Assembly (NCBI GenBank): GCA_025738555.1
Contig: JAOVFP010000002.1
Location: 372,001-436,000 of the forward strand
From: Cyathus striatus
Taxonomy: Eukaryota > Basidiomycota > Agaricomycetes > Agaricales > Nidulariaceae
Direction of reading: 5' to 3'
Length of the DNA stretch: 64,000 nt
Part shown: in pieces, positions 21,965 to 34,559 of the stretch
Layout: each line of letters begins with the position of its first letter
Numbering within the stretch: the first letter of the stretch is position 1
The notes under the pieces: model-generated
Database searches by the model: none
Seen by the model: the letters and a program-made list of their open reading frames with translations, nothing else
What the model was told of the DNA's origin: nothing
Position numbers and translations under genes: made by a program

Positions 21965-24900
21965 AGGACCCCTGAAAATGCCCATAAATGCCTGATCCTG
22001 GCGCTGGACGATTTGTCTGGGCGATTTTTCGCCAAAATTTGCTAAATTTGTCTGAACCGGATCCAGCCTTCAAAAATCTTCCAAATTTGTCTGAAAATAG
22101 GATCCAGCCTCAAAAAGCCGCTCAAAATTTGCGCTGTGCTGCAGCATTCAATGGACTTGCATTAGGATTTAGCACATTTAACGTAGTAATAGACGAAAAA
22201 AATTGCCATTTACTTGGACAACGATGGCTCTACGCTGGGTACTAGTAGTCTGTAGGAGCAATGATTAAGAACCATCACACTCCACTGGCGAAATAATTCC
22301 CCTCCTCCGTGACAGTACTATTGTCTCTTTCAGCAATGGTAGTGATTCAACGAGCTTTGTATAGAGTTGTTTATGGGCATCTACTTCCAGTATTAACATA
22401 TCACCAGAGTCCTGGAGTCTTGGAGCAGTGGCAAGGTGTATTAATAATGCTATAGAAGGTAAGAAGGCATATTTTCGGGCAGCAAGAAAATTCCGGGCAC
22501 GCACAAAAGTGAGCGTGAGTTGAGCGTGATAATGGCGACCCTGAGCGTGAAGTATTGTATCTTGAGCGTGAAGAAATTCTACATGAGCGTGAAGATGGTA
22601 TCTTATAAATTGACATAGTTCTGTATTGTAGTGTCTTAAAAATGTGTAAATATAACTATCCACACTCACTTTAATAATCGGTTTGAGTGTCCACGAGCGT
22701 GAATGGTAATACCTATCACGCTCACGCTCAAACTTGATTAAATTGAACGTGAGCGTGAATAACACATATGTATTTTACATTCAAACTCACTCTACAGTAA
22801 ATATAGCGGTTGTGAGTGTGAACATATATATACTAATCTGTATTCACGCTCACGCTCAATTTAATTAAGTTTGAGCGTGAGCGTGATATGTAATATCTAT
22901 CACGCTCACTCTACATAACTGCACAGTAAGTGTGTATATAAAGTAAGTATCTACGACTCATGCTCATGTAATACATCTGTTTAAATTGAGAATGAACATG
23001 CATAGACATTGTATTCACGTTCAATAAGTATTTCATTTCACACTCACACATATTTCAAGTAACTTAAGTGTGAGCTTAACCTATCACAAATGTAAATAGT
23101 GAATGCATATATATTTACATACACATATATTGCAGGTTGAGGTTGAGTGTGAGCACGAAATAACTTTCTATTCACACTCATTCACATTTACTTTAAGCTG
23201 TACGGTACTGCACCCTTTCGACCAACTGTTCATCGAATTACGCTGTGACGACAATGAACAGTTGGACCCTCTGTTCAAGGGTCGGTGTGATGCGTGACGA
23301 ATGGAAAATCTGTTCAGTGAGTAATTAGTTTACATAATCATTGTGATGCGTCTGTGCGAGCTCTTGCTCGAGTCGCCTCACTTTCAATTATTCTGAATCC
23401 CGCAGAGTGTACATTGGAAGAGGTTGTTGGTAAAGTAGGACGCGTTCAAAGGATTTTTTATTAAAAATACATTATATTCTTCAATGACTTATGAAGAACA
23501 CTAAACGATACACAGTAGTTGCAAAGTATTAGTAGTACTATCTTTAGCAACAATTATTGCAAATCACAACGATTTTTTTTTTTGAATTTCAGCTGTTCTC
23601 AAATTTCCTCGTACCTCTGTTCATGGAGCAGTGTGATGCGTTACGAAACGTATATCTGTTCATGTTCATGGCGTCGTGTGACGCGTTACTGAACAGTTGG
23701 TCGAAAGGGTGCAGTAGTACACATTTTAATCACGCTCACATAAAGCTCAGCTTGACTGTCAGCGTGAATATAAAATACATATTCAGGCTCACGCTCGATT
23801 TAATTGAGTTTGAGCGTGAACGTGATGGGTCTTGAGTTGAGCGTAAGCATGAATTTAAAAATATTCATACTTAAACTTTTATGCCCATGGTCAAACTATA
23901 ATGAATGTGACTATAAATACTTACTACATCTTTCCAGACCGAAACAAATGTCAAAAATATTTTCATGTACTTAGTCAAATTACTGTATTTTCACGCTCAC
24001 ATTTCACGCTCACAAATGTTGAGCGTGAAAACTAGTGACTTGAGCGTGAAAACCATGACCCTGAGTGTGAAAATCCGACCCTGTGCGTGAAGAAAGATCT
24101 TGAGCGTGTGTTGAGCGTGCACGCTCATACCACGCTCACAGCTTGAGCGTGAAAAATGAGCATGCACGTACATGTTTGAGCGTGAAATATAAATATTATT
24201 CTTCAACATTTGACTTCATATCTCGATTACAAACCTCACTCACAGTCACAATAAGACACAGTTATATAAAAATAGTATGTACATTTGATTTACATTCTGT
24301 TTGACTCACAAATGGGCCATTTAGAACTAATATAAATACCTTGAGCGTGACACGCTCACTTTTGAGCGTGAAAATTTGGCTTTGAGCGTGGCACGCTCAA
24401 TCACGCTCACTTTTGTGCGTGCGCGGAATTTTATATGTGCCCCATATTTTCGAGTTCGGAAACGAGCAGTGTTGTCCGTCAGTGTGGTAAACGAGAACCC
24501 ATTGAAAGGTTCGAAGACTTGGACGCCAATATACGAGTTTGCGGATATGTTTTCTGTTCCAGTACTAGATGCATGCTGCCCATGTATACCACCAGTCTTA
24601 GCATAGATAACAACGACTAGAGGAATCACTGAGTAATAATTTGCGAAAATAAAATGGATATTACAGACCTTTACCAATTTTGACTGCATTATCGGTAAAA
24701 ATGATCCCAAAATCATGGAGGCGCAACTTGTCGTCCGATGAGATGCATGCTGAACCATGATGGCGGGAGACTGTCTGAGGGCATAGGAAAGGCGGCCAGC
24801 AAAAATTGATCGATGCACTCAATGTCGTGCATCAGCAGTCGGTGTTGTCAGTCTGATTGCTACTCATCAGAACACGTGTTTCTTGTATGACGTCCTTGAC

Positions 24901-25193
24901 TCATTTAAGTTTTTCACATAACGAGATTCGAGCCCGGAACATAAAAAGTGAGATGTAAGAAATTCAAACCCGATAACTAATATACATGATGTAACACCTG
25001 CACCATCAAGGCATATATGTCTGGTTGTCTGGATCAAGCCGTGGTCTCAAACCCCCAAAATGTCTGCAAAAATTCTCAAGGATATCGTCAAAATTGGCCC
25101 CAAAATGTCTGATTTGGATCCAGCCTGGCGGCCTCATGGCCGCCAATTTGTCTGGCCCTAGATCAGGCATCTATGGGCATTTTCAGGGGTCCT
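21965..25193. mobile_element. DNA transposon, 3.2 kb, TIR AGGACCCCTGAAAATGCCCA, 8-bp TSD
   Basis: Left end AGGACCCCTGAAAATGCCCA, right end the exact inverse; similarity continues inward (ATRAATGCCTGATC). It is flanked by perfect GTGCCTGA duplications at 21957-21964 and 25194-25201. An 8-bp duplication fits hAT-type or related cut-and-paste transposons. Inner ends share TTTGTCTGR and GGATCCAGCCT motifs. No transposase frame is recognised, so it looks non-autonomous. The interior is an unusual array of TGAGCGTGA motifs (22.48-24.42 kb). Confidence 0.88.
22485..24425. repeat. Cluster of TGAGCGTGA / TCACGCTCA motifs on both strands
   Basis: By eye more than 30 copies of the 9-mer or one-base variants, in four clumps (22.49-22.92, 23.73-23.85, 23.99-24.19 and 24.34-24.42 kb). 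Some are tandem (gagcgtgagcgtga), others face each other as palindromes, for example around 22,710-22,760. A second motif in between (23,207-23,300 and 23,610-23,720) pairs ACCCTTTCGACCAACTGTTC with its inverse. These could be transposase-binding subterminal repeats, but they fill the whole interior. Confidence 0.85.
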
Positions 25194-25201
25194 GTGCCTG
25201 A

Positions 25202-25365
25202 GCGCCCGCTTAGCTGGCTCAACAAGCTGAGTTGTGAAAAGTGAGCTGTGCCTGGATTGACTCCGCTCAGCTCATGAGCTGACAGGTAATAAAAGCTGCC
25301 CTGAGCGAGCGGCAGCTGAGTGGAGCTGAGCGGCGGCAACACTAGCTCGAGCTCCATTGGTGTCT
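25202..25365. repeat. AGCTGAGC-rich low-complexity segment
   Basis: Dense overlapping gagctgagc/gctcagct motifs ending in gcggcggcaacactag. Similar motifs flank the copia element (16,455-16,504; 21,583-21,620). It may be the remains of an older element into which the others inserted. Confidence 0.45.
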
Positions 25366-27442
25366 TCCAGAATAGGTTCTTCCGTTTATTATCTCTATTC
25401 TATCCCACTGTCAACTTCAAGTTAATTTAATTCTGTTACATATAGAGAATTACTGCATCTCGATAGTCTTGTTTCGATCTAGTTATGCCAACAACTGTAT
25501 TTATCATGGCTGTTTAGTGTACCTGAGGAGAATTGAGGTACTATGATAACTTCTGATGTTAGTTTTAATAGAACAACAATGTCTTATAATTTATAATGAA
25601 CTCGCTCTCTTCAGTTTTAACCCCCTGCTTTGTTAGTTTGTTGTTAGTGCTCTAACGTAGTACGTTATTGGAGCTATTCTACTACTTCATTTTAACACTC
25701 TGAGTCCTGCTTAATATTGGACACCTCATAACTTTGTTTATATGTTGTGTTTACTTTCTGTCTACCTGCTTTCTTTTGGGGATTTTGTGCCATTTATATA
25801 CCCTCCAGAAGTCCCTATTAAGCAGTAGTTCAGCAATTAAAGCTATGTCTACTTAAATTATATATAGGTAGTGGGCTTTTCCGCTTGCCGGCCCTACATC
25901 TTTATACATAATTACAGCGTGATCAGTTTAGGCGGAGTTTCAATAGTGTATAATTATTACTCTCTTAAGTACACTTATAGATCATCACAATATCTACAGG
26001 CAAGTATCCTTCGTGACATAGTATAAGTAGTACATAAACTTCTCAAATCCTTAAGGATACTCCTCTGTGCCATACATACGTGCATTATCGTGTTTCGTGG
26101 GGGATGCGGCTGGTGTACGGTCCACGGTCCATCTAACAAAACTAAAGCAAAATGTATTCGAAATATGATATAGGACTGGAGTTTGAAGTTCGAACCTGCA
26201 CGCCCGCTTTTCTCGGGTCAAGATACTGTCCTGAATACCCACCTCGGTGTTTCACATTGACACTGTATGTTTATCCCGTAACACCGAACTTGCGCCGGAC
26301 AGTGTTGTCCGAAGTTGGTTCTTCAACTTCCTCCCTTCCCCAACCCTCCGCTCCCTCTCAACGTTCTGCAGTCTTTCAAAGATCCTCTTCCAAACCTTGA
26401 ATTCAGAAGTACAAACGCTACACTAAGCATAGGAGAGCACACTGATTCCGAAGGGTCAGTCGCACGCAGGTCTTGCCTATTCCAATTTCTCGATATTGAC
26501 CAACATTGACGTCTTCACCAGAACCTTACGACATCGCAGTTTTTACTTTGAGTGTATCGCGCGTCGAAGTGCTATTCCTTTGAAGACCGTCGTCAGTGTT
26601 CTACTGAGACAGCAACTACATCGCCTGGTTGAGAACGTTCTGACAAACGTTATCGTCGATCCTTCCTTTCCCCAGTCAAGTAAGTACTAGCTCGTCGTTT
26701 ACTTACATTTTTCACTGTTTTCTGTTTAGTATCAACCCTCGGATGTCTGTCTAGTGTTGAATTATCATTATTCTGGTAAAAGAGAGCGTTGAAATTACGA
26801 AGTGGTATGTCCTCCCATTCTTCCCCATTTCATACGTTGATTCGCGTTCACAGGAGAAGCCGCGTATATTTCTCCTCTCGTCCCCTGTCGTATTTTCCTA
26901 CATTGTACCTAAGCACAGGTTGTCTGAGGGAAATAAGAAGCGCATAGTTTAATCCTCTTCCCATGCGAATTTCTCACCAAATCACTCATGAATTCTGTCT
27001 TACACATTCACACCTATTATTTTACTAGCAAGTATATATCTGTGTATATACTTGAGTGTACTTGCCAATTCCCGACGCGCACACAGGTACTACCGTATCA
27101 ATCGTTGTCGTCTTTAGTCAAGTTATCGCTTATCTATGCACAGGTTCGTATGCAAACCTTTCTCGTTCTGATCATCACATATCTGATTTTTATCCCGACA
27201 GTCGCTCGCAAAGCTTCGAAAAAATGCCTGTCGCCTAGTACTCTCAGGAAATTATTTTTATCCGTCGATGTTAAGTTTGAATAGCCTTGCACGCGAGCGT
27301 TAGCGCTAAGTTTGAAGAAGCTGTCGAACACGCGCTGTTATTAGACATGTCTTATCGTCGGTCGCATATTTATATACTTGATCGATGGGATCGATTCGAA
27401 GTTTTGGCAGGAGACTGAGAAGGAGAAGAGCGCCTGTGTAGT
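25366..27442. other. No confident gene; one short dispersed repeat
   Basis: No recognised coding region. 26.15-26.7 kb has several short plus-strand frames with higher GC, but no motif and no consistent splice pattern. 26.3-27.45 kb is pyrimidine-rich and could be a promoter or 5' UTR region interrupted by the hAT element at 27,451. A 40-bp repeat is noted separately at 25,867. Confidence 0.4.
25867..25907 (+). repeat. Short dispersed repeat, copy 1
   Basis: ggtagtgggcttttccgctt followed by gccggccctacatctttata. Nearly identical to 33,919-33,958. The shared block starts abruptly at ggtagtggg in both places; flanking sequence is different. Confidence 0.75.
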
Positions 27443-27450
27443 TTATTTAG
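27443..27450. repeat. Left 8-bp target-site duplication TTATTTAG
   Basis: Perfect match to 35,324-35,331 at the other end of the hAT-type element. Confidence 0.9.
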
Positions 27451-27609
27451 TAGGGCTGCCAACCGTACCGTAACGGTTTACGGCCGTATAAAGTAAACCG
27501 TTTACGGTACGGATTTTAGCCGTAACCATACCGTACAGACATTTTTTGAACCTTCTACGGTACGGTACGGGTACAAATACGGCCGTTTATGGTTTACGGT
27601 TATGATAGA

Positions 27610-28320
27610 TACTGAATTACTTACAGGCTTATTACTGACTTCGGGCTCCTGTAAGTATATCAGATAATTGTCTTTTAAAATATACAATGAAAATGTTACC
27701 AAGACCTCAATATCAACACTCACGTTGCCAGCAGGACAATCCTGTCGAGTTTTCTTTGTTGTATGAGTCTTGGAAGTGCTTTGAGTCCGTTTCCGTTTAG
27801 AGGATAGCTTAGTTGTCAATGATGCAGCTATCTAATAACTGGTTAGTTAAATAAGAATCGACGAACATGCTACTCACCTCCTCATTACCAATAACATCAT
27901 CAACATTGTCCTCCTCTTCGTCTTCTCCTTCGGAGTCAGAGTCCTCCATTAAAGGTGGAAGAAACTCGATATCATTTAAGTCTGTGTCACTGGCAGCTTC
28001 TGGTTCCTTGCGCCCTTTCATTTTCGGTTTATGTGGTTTAATCAGAATTTGGGGTTTGTATTGAGTTTCAAGTTCACCAGTCTCATCGCATTTCTCAGTA
28101 TTGAGCAGTTCATTATAACGAGTTGTGTCCCTCATTCGAGTTTGGTGCTTTGGTAGATCTAAATTTCGGTAGTAATTAGCATAAGAGTATAAGTAAAAAT
28201 GAATGATAAGATGATACACACCAGGCTTCTCAGTATTAGAAATAGTTGCAGTACTTCCACTATCAGCAGTACAGCCGACATTTGGAAGATCAATAGAAGG
28301 CGTCATTATAAGAATTCGGT
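27610..28320 (-). CDS. Spliced ORF inside hAT element: acidic and basic tracts, possible transposase N-terminus
   Basis: Exons at about 28,236-28,320 (LIMTPSIDLPNVGCTADSGS), 27,880-28,158 (DLPKHQTRMRDTTRYNELLN, later IKPHKPKMKGRKEPEAASD and an acidic run EDSDSEGEDEEEDNVDD) and 27,735-27,840 (basic, SSKRKRTQSTSKTHTTKKTR). Introns have GTGTGT...TTAG and GTGAGT...AG ends. The product is charged and nuclear-looking, with an NLS-like KRKR. Its position at the left end, reading outward, suits the first exons of a hAT transposase or accessory protein truncated by the element end, but no BED finger or catalytic domain is visible. No upstream ATG is certain. Confidence 0.4.
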
Positions 28321-28954
28321 CCAATGTAGAGGTAAAAGATGTTGAGGCCTAAACAAAGAAAGTAAAACTAGCGAGTCGGTTGAAAATATGTTCAACCTGG
28401 GAATTCTAAGGTGTCGAGAGAGGAGGATAATTTTCGCTGGATTGGGAGGAAGTAGACACATAGTTTTTAAAGAAAATTTGAATAAAGAGACTACTTAAAG
28501 AATAATAGTTGAATAAAGCGGAAATTAATAATGTTGAGATCGTAGATTACTGAAAGAAAAGGAAAGGTTTAAACCACAGAGCATACCAATGAGTTGGAAG
28601 AAATTTTGTAAGATAAAAACTTGAGGAGAGGGACTTGGGGCGGAGACACAGCCTTTGGTAACGTTAATTGTGGTATTCAGTGGCTCTTGGTAGCGTACAA
28701 CACCGACAGTCTTGAGTTCCTGATGTGTATTTGTGGCGTTCGAGGCAATGCAAGAGTGTCAGCGATGGAGGGAGAAAATGAGAGAAAGTGCAAACAATGT
28801 GAACAAATGTGTCGACGTGCGCATCACTTGCCTATGATAATGTAATGGGAATGGTGGGGTATCGATTTTTGTAGTGAAGCCACTCGACTAAGCTGTATAT
28901 ACGGCCGTAAAAGGTTGTACGGTATGGTTAATTACTACGACGCTCCGTTTGATT

Positions 28955-29314
28955 ATGAAGTTCCGAGTGTGGGAATAATTCACCGTAACCGTAATTCGGC
29001 TGTGTCGTAAACTCGGGGTGCCGTAATCCCCAAATTTTCTGTTTTTCTTAATTATTTCTGCATACATAGGTGCTATCTCATGTTAGGATTATGTATATGT
29101 TTTTAAAATCAACATATGACTTGTTATCGTTATTTTATAGTTCATTTTCTGTCGATTCGTTCTCTTATCTGTTCATCTCGAGAAATTCCCACGCTTAGCA
29201 AATGCGAGCGAATGGGAGATCTTTTCATAGGGATGCTATCTGTAGTATTTTAATATGATTTTGTTATATATACAGTGTTACTTTGTGAGTAAGAACTTCA
29301 TAGGTTATGTTGTC
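28955..29314 (+). repeat. Long inverted repeat 1, left arm
   Basis: About 360 bp, starting atgaagttccgagtgtggga and ending ataggttatgttgtc. It is the reverse complement of 30,450-30,810 with few differences. Confidence 0.9.
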
Positions 29315-30449
29315 ACTTCAGGGCGTCGTAATTCCGAAAATTCCTGTATTTTTTTTTAGTTTTCTCTACATATATAGGTACTCTTGCATATAATAATTCA
29401 TGTATATGTTTTTGCACAAAAATATACGCTATCATTGTTATTTTATGACCCATTTTCTGTCAGTTCTTTCTCTCGTCTTCTTAATCGACGAGATTTCCCA
29501 CGCTTACTGAAGGAGAGCGAAAAGGGGAAATCAGAGCTGGCCTCTTAGCAAAACGAAACAAACCAAGGGCGAAACGAAACTATTGGGTTATCAAAGGCTA
29601 GAGCTGGTTAACACGAAACGATCAAATATCTTGGTGCAACAAAACGGCTAGCTTTGATTTCCCCAAATAAGAGGCACGTTCATAGGGTCCCACTTTTGGG
29701 CATTGCAATTCCGAAAAACTCTTCGTTTTTTTTTTTCATTTTTTCTCCATAAATATGTACTACTACATACCATAACCAATGTACACACCTCTTTAAAAAA
29801 TATCCTATTATTGTTGTTTTATAGCACATTGTCCGTCACGTCTTCCTCTCATTTTCCTTTTCCGATAAATTTCCCACGCTAACGGATGCGAGCGAATAAG
29901 AGCAGGTGTGTCCTTGGTATGTCCATTGTACGGGTTTCTTTTTCTTTTTTACATCTGTAGTTCAGTCAATTTTTGCATTACATACTACAACATACTTAGT
30001 GTTTTTGTGATTCATTTCGGGGTGTACAGCTTTGCGAGGCTCGAGGTTTTAGATACTAGTAAACTCTATTGACTCGTATACTTTCTAATTTTGTGTGGGA
30101 ACTCATTCCAACGAAGAGACAAAAGACAAATCACCGATAATTGTGGAATGAAATGATAATAACTTATAGTCACAAAATTTATTGCATTTACATAAATATA
30201 AATGGATTTGTGTTTTAATAAGCTAATCTGTGTTCATGATGTATATAATAATCTAATTCGAGCGTGCACACTCAAGCACTCAAGCTCAAGCCTCATTTAA
30301 TAGCATATACTTCAGTGAGTGCTCATGAATATCACTTTTCAGCATGTGTAATACAATATATTTGAGGTCACTACACAAATGGAACACATGATAGTATTCA
30401 TGAAAGTGCCTGCCGGAAAGAGCATACATACAAATAATAAATGACAATA
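29315..30449. other. Spacer of inverted repeat 1 with diverged sub-repeats
   Basis: No gene. Contains two further diverged copies (about 29,325-29,525 and 29,690-29,900) of a roughly 210-bp unit also present in the arms: it begins cgtaattcc and ends ttcccacgctta followed by a gagcgaa motif. Confidence 0.6.
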
Positions 30450-30810
30450 GACAACATAACCTATGAAGTTCTTACTCACAAAGTAACACTGTATATATAA
30501 CAAAATCATATTAAAATACTACAGATAGCATCCCTATGAAAAGATCTCCCATTCGCCCGCATTTGCTAAGCGTGGGAATTTCTCGAGATGAACAGATAAG
30601 AGGACGAACTGACAGAAAATGAACTATAAAATAACGATAACAAGTCATATGTTTATTTTAAAAACATATACATAATCCTAACATGAGATAGCACCTATGT
30701 ATGCAGAAATAATTAAGAAAAACAGAAAATTTGGGGATTACGGCGCCCCGAGTTTACAACACAGCCGAATTACGGTTATGGTGAATTATTCCACACTCGG
30801 AACTTCATAT
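30450..30810 (-). repeat. Long inverted repeat 1, right arm
   Basis: Reverse complement of 28,955-29,314. Differences include C/T changes at CG sites (for example gccccg against a ggggtg counterpart). Confidence 0.9.
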
Positions 30811-31442
30811 TTGATCAAAAAATAACCGTGCCGTAGTTCGCTTGCCGTAGCATTGGGGGTGCCGTAGCATTAGACATTTCATGTTTTTTTCAGCCAATTC
30901 TTATGTTTTCGATATGAATTTGCATTATATGATATTATTAAGCTATTATGACGAAAATATGCCCCTGAAAAGTCTCTTTTTCTCGTTATTTCACATGTAA
31001 AGCTTAGTTTCCCACGCTTATTGACTATGCGCAGACTCTTCAATAATACTTGCTAGACAGTAAAATAAATGGATAAATATTATTAACGTGAGTTAATGTA
31101 CTTCTATCGTGTATATAGGGACTTGTACAAGTCAAATTTTCAATAAATTCCGCTCTCATTAAATCAATCAATCCGGAGAAGTGATAGAATGACAGCATAT
31201 TATTAGGCTCTTCATTAGCATTAGTATTAGTGTTATAAAAATCTCACTTTATAGCTACTAAAAATAGTACATACCTCGCTTTTTATGATATTCATGATGT
31301 ATATGTTTATAGTATGGGCCTAGCAAATATTGTTGAAGTCTCCACGCATTGAGAAAGCACAGGAAAAAACCTTCATTGCGAAACAACACGAAAAACAGAG
31401 ACTTTGAGGACAATTAAAGGTTCAGATATCATTATAGGTGTT
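30811..31442 (+). repeat. Long inverted repeat 2, left arm
   Basis: About 630 bp beginning ttgatcaaaaaataaccgtg, directly abutting inverted repeat 1. It matches the reverse complement of 34,560-35,186, including gttgaagtctccaYgcattg near its end. Confidence 0.88.
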
Positions 31443-31471
31443 CCTGAATTTCATTATTCCCACTACCTTTT

Positions 31472-31640
31472 AAGGTAGTTGGGTTATAGGGTGGTTTCGA
31501 TTTCCCTATAAGGAAATTTCAGAAATTGGTGTCGGGATCTCACTTTCAGGCAATTTGATTGGCTGACACCCTAAAACCCTTTGCCCTATGATGCTGTGAC
31601 CAGTGTGACATGTCCATTTGTATTACACATTTGAGTTACC
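31472..31640. repeat. Dispersed repeat, uninterrupted copy
   Basis: Matches 2470-2580 plus 3934-3990, but without the 1.35-kb insertion: here gacaccctaaaaccctttgc is continuous. This shows the target site of the transposon at 2581-3933. Confidence 0.8.
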
Positions 31641-33030
31641 TTGTCTGTGTGACACACCAATTACTATTTCTATTTAAAAAAAATTGAATTGCTCTGGTGT
31701 GTTATATCTGTGTCCGAATACATTGTGCCGACGTTCCCATGTGACCTTCCAACATACCCAGTCCGTTCCCGGAACATACCCACTTTGGGTTTACACTTCC
31801 TGACATTCCCACCCGGGGACGTACCTGGAACCCATCGGGTTTTCTATTGGGTATCTTGGATACTTATGTTCTCTTATGACGGCCTCACCACATCATCATT
31901 CTATTACTTCTCTCTTCCATTCTTACTTATACATTTCATTATGGCCTTTGTAGTTTAGTTTCTTATTCTTCATTCTGAGCACATCATTTGCACCACTACT
32001 CCTCTTTGCCCAGTCTTTATTTCATTTACTTACACTTAGTATCCTGTCTCTGGATTCATACCTACGTCTTACTAGTACATATAAATAGTCTTCCAAATGT
32101 ACTAGGTAGTCCTCAGTATTCATATCAACTCTGTACACTTTCTTCCTACTCTAAGTTCCGAAAACCTGCTCCGGGTTTTCCTTTGGGTTTCTCTCCCGCT
32201 ACCTAGTGTAGTGGTGAAACCTTCTCTTATACTTTGGAACATCTTCCTTTGTTGAATATTATCTTCCTTGAAATACAAACCATTCCCTGGGGATATCCAG
32301 GCGGCGCAGCACACAAGCTGAAGCCATGGTTCTTTCCGCACTCCCGCTCTACGTTTCTGCACCTGTACTCACTTTGGGTTTCTGTTATAGTTCTCCAATG
32401 CCCTCTGGGTGTCTTCACAACCACTTCTAAGCAGGAAGAGAATCAGTACATAACATGGTGACTATATAATACATCAGTACCCTCCACCCCTACATATTCA
32501 TTAGCTATTTGCTACTCCTTATGAGCATCTAAGTATTCCATCTGTTATGTACAAATCTTTTTTGCCTCTTGATTTTTCTGATGTTATTTCTTTGCAGGGC
32601 TTCAATTGTTCAAGGTTTGGAAGAATTCATAGCATTGTGCACTTAGAATTGCTCTTTGGACCCTCTTTCAAGTACTGAACAATTACAAGTAGGTTACTGT
32701 ATTCTAATCATATCTATATTACTAAAATATCTCCACAACACAAGTTGTTGTTTAGAATTGTAAACCATCTCTTATTTGTTCACATCTATCAATCATTTGA
32801 ATTATATATTGAATAATCATGGCATTGCCACTGACCAAACTATATCATTTTTTGATCTTTTGAATCATATACTTCTGGGAGAGTGCTTTACCAACCCAAT
32901 GGGAGATTTATGCACAAGTTGTGTCCCAGTTTTTTCTTCTCCCTCTCATTTGAAACTATGTTTTTTAGAAATAGTGGTGTAGTCAACATTGTCTATTCAC
33001 AATCTTTCATCTATTTCTGGTTGCATTTCT
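31641..33030. other. Pyrimidine-rich non-coding interval inside the hAT element
   Basis: Plus-strand frames here (31,689-32,461) are short and motif-less. The DNA is C/T-rich with phrases such as ccactttgggt and ctttgggttt repeated loosely (31,785; 32,180; 32,370). Nothing annotatable beyond that. Confidence 0.4.
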
Positions 33031-33039
33031 TTTGAACAC

Positions 33040-33640
33040 ACTATGTCTTACCTATACTGTAACTCTTTATTCTCAAACTGTCTGGTCTCAAATTTACTTT
33101 GAATACAAAATTATACATTCTGCCAACAAGTATCTATAACTGTTTTAGCTTAGCAGTAGATCCAAACAATTCTACAGACTCCATAATGTGCTTGTGTGCA
33201 TCACCATTAATTCATATTTGCACTTGTTTACATCACATTTACACTTTATGTCTTACCTATGCTATACCTCTTTATTCTCAAACTGTCTGGTCTCAAATTT
33301 ACTTTGAATATAAAACTATACATTCTGCCAACAAGTGTCTGTGTCTGTTTTAGCTTAGCAGTAGATCCAAACAATTCTACAGGCTACATAATTTGTTTGT
33401 ACACATCAGCATTAGTTCATATTTGCACTTGTTTACATCACACTTCCTTTGAATGCACTATGTCTTACCTTTCATTCTCAAGCTGTCTGGTCTCAAATTC
33501 ACTTTGAATACAAAATTATACATTCTGCCAACAAGGATTTGTATATGTTTTAGCTTAGCAGTAGATCCAAACAATTCTACAGGCTACATAATGTGCTTGT
33601 ATGCATCAGCATTAGTTTTTACAGTGATCTCTCACATGGC
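33040..33640 (+). repeat. 200-205-bp tandem repeat, three copies
   Basis: Landmark ctgtctggtctcaaatt lies at about 33,078, 33,283 and 33,483. Units share the order tatgtcttacct, ctgtctggtctcaaatt, acattctgccaacaag, agcttagcagtagatccaaa. Confidence 0.9.
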
Positions 33641-33918
33641 ATGTATGTATTCATTAAGGCTAAACTTATTCTGTCTCTTGACAAATCTTCATGGTCCAGG
33701 GTACTTTCTTTCCATAATGTCTAATCTTTTCAATATTAAATTAGTACCCTCATTAATTCAGACCTATCAACTTAATATTAATGACTTGCACATCTTTTGG
33801 GTATTCCTTACTTACTCTATTTTATTTGTACTCATTTATCTTCTGTTCAACAACTGTCACAATACATCACTAATACACTAATAATTGTTGGTACAACACA
33901 TAATATTTGGTATTGTTA

Positions 33919-33958
33919 GGTAGTGGGCTCTGCCGCTTGCTGGCCCTATATCTTTATA
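33919..33958 (+). repeat. Short dispersed repeat, copy 2
   Basis: ggtagtgggctctgccgctt, then gctggccctatatctttata; second copy of the block at 25,867. Confidence 0.75.
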
Positions 33959-34559
33959 ACAATAAAATAGTCTCCGAAAGTTATGTTACTTCATGATATG
34001 TTTCTTTCAATAGTATTTCCCATGCATTTCCCACGCTTGGTTGAAGTGCTTTACAGCAATTTTACAGCGCTTTCAGTCCAACTTTAGACTTTCTTTAGCC
34101 TTATTCTTTCATACTCTTCATATATAATTTAGATATGTCCAGAGACCCAAATGAAAAACCACCATTCACATGTACATTAAGTTGTTTTATTAAATATACT
34201 ATTTCAGCTTTAACAGCTATGAAGAGAAGATTGAATAATGCAAATTAGGTTAAAACTTATATTCAAGATCAATTTCAGGCCATATAATCACAATAATTAT
34301 TTGATGTACACAGCATATACATCAAATAAGTGCTCAGAGAAATTCCAGATAGAAAGATGCAGTTTAGAGACCATTAATTCATATAAGAGCTGCATCAAGT
34401 GCTCGAGGTATTGTAAATTCATTGAACTTGAAGCTTTGGTGGCTAAACAATTGAAAAGGTAGCGATGTAAGGCTTTTCAAATAAGTATGGGAAATACTGT
34501 TGAACAAAACATATCATGAAATAACATAGCATTCGGGTCGATTTAACACTATGTTATTG

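Noticed and set aside
16440..25365. One large element spanning 16.4-25.4 kb with AGCTGAGC-rich ends
   Set aside because: Both ends have similar AGCTGAGC-type motifs, but I found no matching terminus or target duplication; low complexity explains the likeness.
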